Of a stretch of 64,000 bases of DNA, positions 57,414 to 64,000 are shown one piece after another. Position 1 is the stretch's first letter. Every line of letters starts with the position of its first letter. The notes under the pieces are model-generated. The model worked only from the letters and a program-made list of their open reading frames with translations. It did no database searches and was not told where the DNA came from. The position numbers and the translations under genes were made by a program. The stretch lies in assembly GCF_009846525.1 (NCBI RefSeq), contig NZ_CP024621.1:1302001-1366000 (forward strand). The letters run 5' to 3'. The DNA comes from Halomonas meridiana (GTDB taxonomy: Bacteria; Pseudomonadota; Gammaproteobacteria; Pseudomonadales; Halomonadaceae).

Positions 57414-59451
57414 ACGCATCCTGGCGCGCGGCATCTCGCCAGGCTTTGAACCTTCCCGAAGCGCCGCCATGACCACTGCTCATGTCGGTATGCAGCAGAA
57501 TGGGCGCGTCTCCTTGCTGTGCTTGCGTGACACGGGCGTAGAACTTGGCAGGCTCCCAGTAGCTCACCCGGGTATCGAACCAGCTGCCTTCGATCCACAG
57601 CGCTGGGTAGTGGCGCGGTTGGATGTTGTCGATAGGCGAGTAGCCCGCGATACGCTGGGCGACCTCTGGCGCTTCCGGGTTTCCCCACTCCGTGTACTCG
57701 GCGGTGGTGAGCGGCAGCTCTGGGTTTTGCATGGTGCGCAGCACATCCAGAAAAGGGACATCCAGCACGGCGGCACAGAACGCCTCGGGGGCGCGGTTGA
57801 GGCACGTGCCCACCAGTAGCCCACCGGCGCTGGCACCATAGGCGACCATTCGCTCAGGCTGACTGATATTGGCGGTGACAAGGGCGTCACGGGCGGCTAA
57901 AAAGTCGTGAAAGCTGTTCTCTTTGTGGGCCATTTTGCCTTTCAAGTACCACGGTTCGCCGCGCTCGCCGCCGCCCCGCACATGGGCCACGGCAAACGCG
58001 ACGCCGCGCTCCAGAAGCTCCAGTCGGGCAATCGAAAACCAGGGGTCCAGCGCTTCTCCGTAGGCGCCGTAGCCGTATAACAGGGTGGGCAGTGGCTGGC
58101 CTGCCAAATCTGCTCGCATGACGACCGAGACTGGGACCTGCTCGCCATCATGGCTGGTGGCCCAGACTCGGCGGCTGACTAGCTGCTCTGGGGCGAGGCT
58201 GCCATGAACGGGCACCTGTTTTAAGAGCGTGCGTACACCGTTATCTAGGTTTAAGGCATACCAGCTCGGAGGGCGGGTAAACGACTCTTCGCGCAGGTGC
58301 AGCGTGCGCGCGTTAAAGTGTGGCGAGTCTTCCAGCAGCTGTGAACAGGGCGTTTCGGGCAGGTCAATGTAGCTATCAAGCAGCGTTTGGTGATGACTAT
58401 CCAGCTCCAAACGTCGCAGCAGTACCTGCGCATCCTGATGGCTTCGCTCAGCGAGTATCAAGCCCCACTCAAACGCATCGACCCCCTCCAGCGTTGCGTC
58501 ATCGCGATGCGCAATCAGCGGTAGCCAACTAGCGTTATCGCCTTCGGCGCGCATATCCAGTTGAAAGTGGGGGCCTGCCTGGTTATGTAGGCGGTAAAAC
58601 GTGTCTGGCCGATGGTCGATGCTCACCTCGACGCCCGGTTGGCGAGCATGCAAGCACATGGGCTGGGCGCTGGGCTGATCGGCAGGGAGGGCGAGCACTT
58701 CCGTGGTCTCTTTCGAGCCCGTCTCGATCATTAACCACGCTTTTGAGCGCGTTTTGCCCACGCCGACCCAGAATTCGGCATCGGCTTCGCGATAGATCAC
58801 TTCAGGGACTGGCTGTTTCTCTTCCTCGTCAAACGCTACCCATAGCCGCCATAAGCTATCCGGGCGCTGAGTGTCATCGAAGCGAGTGAACAGTAGCGTG
58901 GCCCCCTCTGCGCGCTGATCTTCCGCCCAACAAACGCTGGGGCCGATATCACTGAGTAGCTGGCGGGGCGTTCCGCTGGGCAAGGCTTTCAACCATAGCG
59001 TAAAGCGCTCGTCGCCCTGAGTATCCTCCGTCCAGGCCAACCACTGCTCGTCGGGGGAGAGCGCCATGTCCCCCACGTCAAAGAAGGGCTGGTCAGCGGC
59101 GCGCTCGCGGACGTCGAGAAAACAGGTTTTTTGCTCAGGCTGGCCGTTGGGGTGACGCCACCAGCAGGGGTAATCATCTTCCGCGCCGGTCTCGCTCCAG
59201 AACGTAAAGTGGTCAAGCGCTGTCTCTAGACTCTTGACCGCTAACTCTCTGCGTGCCAAATGCGAGCGGTAGAGCGTGTCCGCCAGGGGCGAGAGAGGAG
59301 CAAACCAGTTGGCATGCTGCTGGTTGGCCGCCGCGATGAAATCGCTGACCTCAGCGCTATCGCGATTTTCTAACCAGTGCCATTCAGGGTCATCGGCGCG
59401 ATAATAGCGCGCTACGGGCGAGCCTTCGTGCATACCAGGCTGTGCTTTCAT
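57385..59451 (-). CDS. ptrB: oligopeptidase B (prolyl oligopeptidase family S9A)
   Basis: A 688-residue cytosolic serine peptidase cutting short peptides after basic residues. An N-terminal beta propeller gates a C-terminal alpha/beta hydrolase with Ser in YGASAGGLLVG, Asp in DTRVSYWEPAKF and His in SGHGGASGR. AHVRGGGERGEPWYLKGK is a family block. The start MKAQPGMHEG is the first ATG; a TTG ten codons before and an ATG six codons after are alternatives without clear ribosome sites. The stop lies inside the end of bphO. Confidence 0.92.
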   Translation of the reverse strand: MKAQPGMHEGSPVARYYRADDPEWHWLENRDSAEVSDFIAAANQQHANWFAPLSPLADTLYRSHLARRELAVKSLETALDHFTFWSETGAEDDYPCWWRHPNGQPEQKTCFLDVRERAADQPFFDVGDMALSPDEQWLAWTEDTQGDERFTLWLKALPSGTPRQLLSDIGPSVCWAEDQRAEGATLLFTRFDDTQRPDSLWRLWVAFDEEEKQPVPEVIYREADAEFWVGVGKTRSKAWLMIETGSKETTEVLALPADQPSAQPMCLHARQPGVEVSIDHRPDTFYRLHNQAGPHFQLDMRAEGDNASWLPLIAHRDDATLEGVDAFEWGLILAERSHQDAQVLLRRLELDSHHQTLLDSYIDLPETPCSQLLEDSPHFNARTLHLREESFTRPPSWYALNLDNGVRTLLKQVPVHGSLAPEQLVSRRVWATSHDGEQVPVSVVMRADLAGQPLPTLLYGYGAYGEALDPWFSIARLELLERGVAFAVAHVRGGGERGEPWYLKGKMAHKENSFHDFLAARDALVTANISQPERMVAYGASAGGLLVGTCLNRAPEAFCAAVLDVPFLDVLRTMQNPELPLTTAEYTEWGNPEAPEVAQRIAGYSPIDNIQPRHYPALWIEGSWFDTRVSYWEPAKFYARVTQAQQGDAPILLHTDMSSGHGGASGRFKAWRDAARQDAFILWALGLV

Positions 59452-59513
59452 AAATTGATAGGTACCATAACGGGAAATCAACGTCGGGTGCTTCCACCCA
59501 CATGAGGGGTATT

Positions 59514-59936
59514 ATGCTGTTTGCAGACTCAATGTCACTGCTGTGGTTCAGTTATTACGGTCTTTCACTGCTGGTCCTGCTGGCGGTCTATTTTGCGCTG
59601 TCCTTTTTGCCGCGCCTACCAAGATTAGTGATGACGTGGTGCGTGGCGGGGGCCATGTGGATGCCGGCCAACTACCGCTTACCGCTGGTCGACGAGGGTG
59701 AGTTCTACACCGGCTGGGCACCTTCGGCGATGGTCGCCGCCGTTGGCTTCTTCGAGCACAGCGCCAGCGCCATGCGTAACGGCCTGCTGTGGGCCGTATT
59801 GGGCGTGGCGCTCGGCGCCGGCATCGGCATTGCGCTGTGGTGGCGACGCCGTCCGTCTGCCGTCGAGCCCGCGCCGCGTCGCCAAGCGGAGGAGGAGCCT
59901 CAGCCCACGCGTCGCCGCGAACCGGTCATCCGCTAA
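59514..59936 (+). CDS. small inner-membrane protein of unknown function
   Basis: A 140-residue protein I cannot assign to a named family. Hydrophobic helices fall near residues 8-28, 32-50 and 85-107, the last after a loop containing VDEGEFYTGWAPSAMVAAVGFFEHSASAMRNG. The C-terminal 30 residues are Arg/Pro/Glu-rich and probably cytoplasmic. The ATG used is 6 nt after a GAGG; an earlier in-frame ATG would add four residues. Divergent from ptrB and just upstream of the YafJ-type gene. Confidence 0.7.
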   Translation: MLFADSMSLLWFSYYGLSLLVLLAVYFALSFLPRLPRLVMTWCVAGAMWMPANYRLPLVDEGEFYTGWAPSAMVAAVGFFEHSASAMRNGLLWAVLGVALGAGIGIALWWRRRPSAVEPAPRRQAEEEPQPTRRREPVIR

Positions 59937-59963
59937 TGCGAGGGACTGCCAAGGAGTGGGCCC

Positions 59964-60758
59964 ATGTGTGAACTGTTGGGCATGAGCGCCAATGTGCCAA
60001 CCGATATCTGCTTCAGTTTCTCTGGCTTCTTGCATCGCGGTGGGGGCACTGGTCCTCACCGCGATGGCTGGGGCATCGCCTTTTATGAAGAGGGCGGCTA
60101 TCGTGAATTTAGAGACCCTCACCCCTCCGTGGATTCGCCGATTGCCCGCTTGATTTGTGAGTATCCGATCAAATCCAACGTCGTCATCAGCCACATTCGC
60201 CAAGCCAACGTGGGCGGCGTGCGACTGGCCAACACGCACCCGTTTACCCGTGAAATGTGGGGGCGGCCCTGGTGTTATGCTCACAATGGTCAACTCAGCG
60301 ACTGGCAGACGCTACCTTTAGGGGTCTATACCCCCGTTGGCAACACCGATAGTGAGCACGCGTTTTGTTGGATCATGGGCGAACTGCGCAGTGCGTTTCC
60401 TACCCCACCGGCTGCACCGGAGGCGCTATGGGAAATGCTTCACGCACTGTGTGAACAGCTGAGAGGCCAGGGAGTGTTTAATTTACTCCTCTCCGACGGC
60501 GTCTATCTTTATAGCTACTGCTCCACCAAGTTGGCGCATATTACTCGGCGCGCCCCCTTTGGTGAGGCGGAGCTATCCGATGCAGAGATGACGGTCAACT
60601 TCATCGAGCATACGACGCCCAACGATATCGTGTCGGTGATTGCTACCGAGCCGCTGACCCAAAACGAGGCGTGGCAGCGTATGGAGCCGGGGGAACTATT
60701 GGTATGGCGAGAAGGAGAAATCAACGCGCGATACTGTCCAACCCCTAAACCCGCATGA
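59964..60758 (+). CDS. yafJ: class II glutamine amidotransferase, YafJ type
   Basis: A 264-residue Ntn-hydrolase. MCELLGM places the catalytic Cys at residue 2, exposed after Met removal; GTGPHRDGWGIAFYE, HIRQANVG, NTHPF and YAHNGQL match the glutaminase fold of the YafJ group. There is no synthase domain, so the acceptor of the ammonia, if any, is unknown. AAGGAG precedes the start. Confidence 0.88.
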   Translation: MCELLGMSANVPTDICFSFSGFLHRGGGTGPHRDGWGIAFYEEGGYREFRDPHPSVDSPIARLICEYPIKSNVVISHIRQANVGGVRLANTHPFTREMWGRPWCYAHNGQLSDWQTLPLGVYTPVGNTDSEHAFCWIMGELRSAFPTPPAAPEALWEMLHALCEQLRGQGVFNLLLSDGVYLYSYCSTKLAHITRRAPFGEAELSDAEMTVNFIEHTTPNDIVSVIATEPLTQNEAWQRMEPGELLVWREGEINARYCPTPKPA

Positions 60759-60775
60759 CAGGGCATAAGCTAAAG

Positions 60776-60793
60776 TTGAAACGCAAGTTTCAA
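60776..60793. promoter_or_regulatory. PsrA-type operator upstream of fadD
   Basis: TTGAAACGCAAGTTTCAA is a perfect 7-bp inverted repeat with a 4-nt spacer, and its core GAAAC-N4-GTTTC fits the PsrA consensus (G/C)AAAC-N2-4-GTTT(G/C). PsrA is a TetR repressor of fatty-acid degradation released by long-chain acyl ligands. It lies 115 bp before the fadD start. Confidence 0.7.
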
Positions 60794-60908
60794 TCGATCG
60801 TTTTACAGTATCATAAACGTCGTATATCGTTGGCGTTTAGTCTCTTTATACAACCACACCACAATAACAAGGTCGGTCTCACATCGACACGGATAGCGGA
60901 GATAGCCC

Positions 60909-62582
60909 ATGAGCGAACACGCCAACACCCCTATTTTGAGCGGGCCAGCGCTTGAGGGGTTGGAACACTACCACTCTATTACGGACGTTTTTCACTCGGC
61001 CGTCTCGCGCTTTAACAGCAAGCCCGCGTTTACCTGCATGGGCAAAACGCTGAGCTTTTCCGACCTTGATCGTCTCTCGGCCCACTTTGCGGCTTGGCTG
61101 CAACATGAAACCGACTTGGTGCCGGGCGACAGAATCGCCATTCAGCTGCCGAACGTTTTGCAGTTTCCCGTGGCGGTGTTCGGTGCCTTACGGGCAGGAC
61201 TGGTGGTGGTCAACACCAATCCGCTGTATACCGAGAGGGAGATGGCGCATCAGTTCAAAGACTCCAACGCCAAAGCCATCGTGATTCTGGCCAACATGGC
61301 CGACAAACTGGAAAAAGTGCTTGATAAAACGGACATCAAGCATGTGTTGGTGACACAGCTTGCCGACCTGCACGACGCCCCCAAGCGCTGGCTGATCAAT
61401 GCGGTAGTGAAGCACGTCAAGAAAATGGTGCCTGCGTACTCGCTGCCGAGTGCCGTCGGTTTCCGAGATGCGCTGAAGAAGGGCGCGTCGCTGAAACACA
61501 CGCCGGTCGAGCGCAACATGGACGATCTCGCGGCGCTGCAGTACACCGGCGGAACTACGGGTATGCCCAAAGGGGCGATGCTGACCCACCGCAACCTGGT
61601 GGCCAACATGCTTCAAGCGCGCTCGGCCATCGGCGAGCACCTGACCGACGGCGAAGAGCTAGTGATCGCACCGCTGCCCGTGTATCACATCTACACCTTT
61701 ACCGTGAACTGCCTGTTCCTGATGGAAACCGGCAACCACTCGCTGCTGATCACCAATCCTCGCGATCTGCCCAATTTCGTCAAAGAACTCAAAGGGCTGC
61801 CGTTCACGGGGTTTATCGGTCTCAACACGCTGTTTAACGCGCTGTGTAATCGGGACGACTTCAAGCAGCTCGACTTCTCTAAATTGAAGCTGACCATTTC
61901 AGGCGGTATGGCGCTGACCAAAGCGGCTGCCCAGCGCTGGGAAGAGACGACCGGCTGCCCGATCGCCGAGGGCTACGGCCTGACCGAAACGTCCCCCATC
62001 GTCAGCTTCAACCCCAACGATGCCATTCAACTGGGCACCATTGGTAAGCCGGTCGCGGGCACGTCGGTGAAAGTCGTCGATGCTGATGGTAACGATGTAC
62101 CGTTTGGCGAGCCGGGCGAACTTTGCGTGCAAGGCCCGCAGGTCATGAAAGGGTACTGGCAGCGTGAAGAAGAGACGCGCAACGCCATTGATGAAAACGG
62201 CTGGTTCCATACCGGCGATATCGCCGTGCTCCAGAGTGACGGCTACATCAAAATCGTTGATCGTAAAAAAGACATGATTTTGGTGTCGGGCTTCAACGTC
62301 TATCCCAATGAAGTGGAAGATGTCGTCGCTGCCCACCCTGACGTCTTGGAAGCGGCGGCCGTCGGCGTGGCCGATGAAAACGCGGGCGAAGCCATCAAGC
62401 TGTTTGTGGTCTCCAAAAACAGCCAGCTTGACGCTGACACGCTGCGCGCTTGGTGCAAGAAAGAACTCACGGCCTATAAAGTGCCGAAATACATCGAGTT
62501 CCGCGACGAGCTGCCGAAAACCAATGTCGGTAAGGTGCTGCGTCGCCAACTGCGCGACCAGGAAGCGACCCCTGCGCCCTAA
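60909..62582 (+). CDS. fadD: long-chain fatty acid-CoA ligase
   Basis: A 557-residue ANL-superfamily enzyme activating long-chain fatty acids at the inner membrane. AMP-binding motif YTGGTTGMPKGAMLTHRN, the linker GYGLTETSP, the D in WFHTGDIAV, the hinge DRKKDMILVSGFNVYPNE and the catalytic Lys in TNVGKVLRR are intact. GGAGATAG precedes the ATG. The PsrA-type operator upstream fits a role in fatty-acid uptake and beta-oxidation. Followed by a strong terminator. Confidence 0.95.
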   Translation: MSEHANTPILSGPALEGLEHYHSITDVFHSAVSRFNSKPAFTCMGKTLSFSDLDRLSAHFAAWLQHETDLVPGDRIAIQLPNVLQFPVAVFGALRAGLVVVNTNPLYTEREMAHQFKDSNAKAIVILANMADKLEKVLDKTDIKHVLVTQLADLHDAPKRWLINAVVKHVKKMVPAYSLPSAVGFRDALKKGASLKHTPVERNMDDLAALQYTGGTTGMPKGAMLTHRNLVANMLQARSAIGEHLTDGEELVIAPLPVYHIYTFTVNCLFLMETGNHSLLITNPRDLPNFVKELKGLPFTGFIGLNTLFNALCNRDDFKQLDFSKLKLTISGGMALTKAAAQRWEETTGCPIAEGYGLTETSPIVSFNPNDAIQLGTIGKPVAGTSVKVVDADGNDVPFGEPGELCVQGPQVMKGYWQREEETRNAIDENGWFHTGDIAVLQSDGYIKIVDRKKDMILVSGFNVYPNEVEDVVAAHPDVLEAAAVGVADENAGEAIKLFVVSKNSQLDADTLRAWCKKELTAYKVPKYIEFRDELPKTNVGKVLRRQLRDQEATPAP

Positions 62583-62640
62583 GGGTTGAACACTCGGTCA
62601 AGCGGGCGTTAGGCGTCTCGTTCGCGAAAGCGTTACAATG

Positions 62641-62666
62641 GTCGGCCCACTTACGAGTGGGCCGAC
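62641..62666 (+). terminator. terminator of fadD
   Basis: GTCGGCCCACT and AGTGGGCCGAC form a perfect 11-bp stem with a TACG loop, followed by GTTTATT. It lies 58 nt past the fadD stop. Confidence 0.8.
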
Positions 62667-62695
62667 GTTTATTCTGAGATGGAACCGAGCCTAAC

Positions 62696-64000
62696 GTGAC
62701 CACCGACACGCACTCATCCCGTATCGATACCCCACAAGACAACGCCCCTTCACTCACAGCGCTCCAGGAGTCGCTGGGTCACGTGATGCTGCGTGATCAG
62801 GAGCGGCTCTCGCGTCGGGTGGCGGGCCTGCGGCGTCGGCAGCGAGAGAACAAACCGATCGACCGCGGCTTGAACGAGGTGGAACGGGAGGTCGACAAAG
62901 CCAAGCAACTGCTGGCCCAGCGGGAAAGCCTCCGCGTGACGCTGGATTACCCGGCAGAGCTGCCGGTGGTAGAGCGACGTGAGGATATTCTCACTGCGAT
63001 TCGTGACCACCAGGTGGTGGTGGTGGCGGGGGAAACCGGCTCGGGTAAAACCACGCAGCTGCCCAAAATGTGCCTGGAGCTGGGCCGTGGCCGAAAAGGG
63101 CTGATTGGCCATACGCAGCCACGGCGTCTGGCGGCGCGCAGCGTCGCGGGGCGGCTGGCGGAAGAGCTAAGCGTGCCGCTTGGCGAGCAGGTGGGCTATC
63201 AGGTGCGCTTTAACGACCAAAGCTCGCCGAGCACCCTCGTTAAGCTGATGACCGACGGCATACTGCTGGCTGAGACGCAGCACGACCCGCTGCTGCTGCG
63301 CTACGATACGCTGATCATCGACGAAGCCCACGAACGCAGCCTCAACATCGATTTCTTGCTGGGTTACCTCAAGCGGCTGCTGCCCAAGCGCCCAGATCTG
63401 AAAGTCATCATCACCTCCGCCACGATCGACGTAGAGCGCTTTGCGGCCCATTTCGGCTCGCCTAACACGCCTGCGCCGGTGGTCGAGGTATCTGGCCGCA
63501 CGTTCCCGGTAGATGTCCACTACCGCCCGCTGGTGCGCAGCGAAGAGGACGAGGATGACCGCACGCTGCAGGAGGGGATTTTGCATGCCGTGCGTGAGAT
63601 CGAAACAATCGAGCGTGAAAAAGGCTGGCTGCATGGCCCCCGCGATGTGCTGGTGTTTCTACCCGGCGAGCGGGAGATCCGCGAAACCGCCGATACGCTG
63701 CGCCGCGCGGATTTCAAGGGCACCGAGATTCTGCCGCTGTACGCGCGCCTCTCTAACGAGGAGCAGAACCGGGTGTTTGCTCCCCACCGGGGACGGCGTA
63801 TCGTGCTGGCGACTAACGTGGCTGAAACCTCACTCACCGTGCCGGGAATTCGCTATGTCATCGACCCTGGCCTTGTACGCATTAGCCGCTACAGCTACCG
63901 AGCGAAAATCCAGCGGCTGCCCATCGAGCCGGTCAGTCAGGCCAGTGCCAACCAGCGCAAGGGTCGCTGTGGGCGGATTGCGGAAGGCGTGTGTATCCGC
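62696..64000 (+). CDS. hrpA: ATP-dependent RNA helicase HrpA, N-terminal part (runs off window)
   Basis: An open frame from a GTG to the last base of the window, 435 codons. DEAH-box motifs appear in order: GETGSGKTTQLPK (I), TQPRRLAARSVA (Ia), DEAHERSLNIDFLLG (II), TSATID (III), FLPGEREI, ATNVAETSLTVPGIRYVIDPG (V) and NQRKGRCGRI (VI, QRxGRxGR). HrpA acts on mRNA and on stalled or collided ribosomes in the cytoplasm; full length is about 1300 residues, so roughly a third is here. The GTG is by family agreement; the ribosome site is weak. Confidence 0.93.
   Translation, partial: MTTDTHSSRIDTPQDNAPSLTALQESLGHVMLRDQERLSRRVAGLRRRQRENKPIDRGLNEVEREVDKAKQLLAQRESLRVTLDYPAELPVVERREDILTAIRDHQVVVVAGETGSGKTTQLPKMCLELGRGRKGLIGHTQPRRLAARSVAGRLAEELSVPLGEQVGYQVRFNDQSSPSTLVKLMTDGILLAETQHDPLLLRYDTLIIDEAHERSLNIDFLLGYLKRLLPKRPDLKVIITSATIDVERFAAHFGSPNTPAPVVEVSGRTFPVDVHYRPLVRSEEDEDDRTLQEGILHAVREIETIEREKGWLHGPRDVLVFLPGEREIRETADTLRRADFKGTEILPLYARLSNEEQNRVFAPHRGRRIVLATNVAETSLTVPGIRYVIDPGLVRISRYSYRAKIQRLPIEPVSQASANQRKGRCGRIAEGVCIR

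Overview
The window reads as chromosomal DNA of a halophilic gammaproteobacterium, most likely Halomonadaceae (Halomonas or a close relative). This is inferred from the protein sequences and gene order: a methylcitrate operon using acnD-prpF instead of prpD, gammaproteobacterial uvrY-uvrC-pgsA-tRNA(Gly,Cys,Leu) and dnaX-ybaB-recR blocks, and Pseudomonas/Halomonas-like neighbours such as rnd-ycgL. The DNA is G+C-rich throughout. I see no insertion sequence, phage, integron or CRISPR array. Coding density is high, and many convergent genes abut or overlap.

Layout. 1-2.1 kb: start of a type II NADH dehydrogenase (minus), gph, and an orphan Mn/Zn-type substrate-binding protein. 2.3-6.9 kb: two-gene NAD-dependent formate dehydrogenase. 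7.0-9.5 kb: trpG-trpD-trpC without trpE. 9.5-18.7 kb: a YdiJ-type FAD/Fe-S oxidoreductase, DUF4202, a dicarboxylate/amino-acid symporter, serS, a SIMPL protein, an AI-2E family permease and trxA. 19-22.2 kb: cysB, cysH, pabB. 22.4-29.2 kb: the methylcitrate (propionate) operon GntR-prpB-prpC-acnD-prpF with two regulator-type palindromes. 29.2-35 kb: comEA, pyrF, ihfB-lapA-lapB, sdhE-ygfX, nadB. 35-38.6 kb: uvrY-uvrC-pgsA-glyW-cysT-leuZ on the minus strand. 38.8-46.1 kb: tRNA-Ala(GGC), argF, grxD, dnaX-ybaB-recR, rnd-ycgL, acpH, ycgN.

46.1-57.4 kb is the most distinctive part, an apparent light/c-di-GMP locus. A membrane-bound PAS-LOV-GGDEF-EAL protein (blue light) is divergent from a CheB-CheR-PAS-GGDEF-EAL giant. 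The giant's stop codon overlaps the start of a bacteriophytochrome sensory module (PAS-GAF-PHY, red light) that has no output domain and is interrupted by a frameshift in a G6 tract. A biliverdin-producing heme oxygenase follows. The simplest reading is that the phytochrome works in trans on its coupled partner, and that blue and red inputs converge on c-di-GMP. The LOV domain carries Ile where nearly all LOV domains have the signalling Gln.

57.4-64 kb: oligopeptidase B, a small membrane protein, a YafJ-type amidotransferase, fadD behind a PsrA-type operator, and the start of hrpA, which runs off the window.

Other points of note are a dnaX programmed -1 frameshift signal of the E. coli type, a 56-residue protein with a duplicated FLTIWD motif, and a short CysH relative with an altered nucleotide-binding loop.
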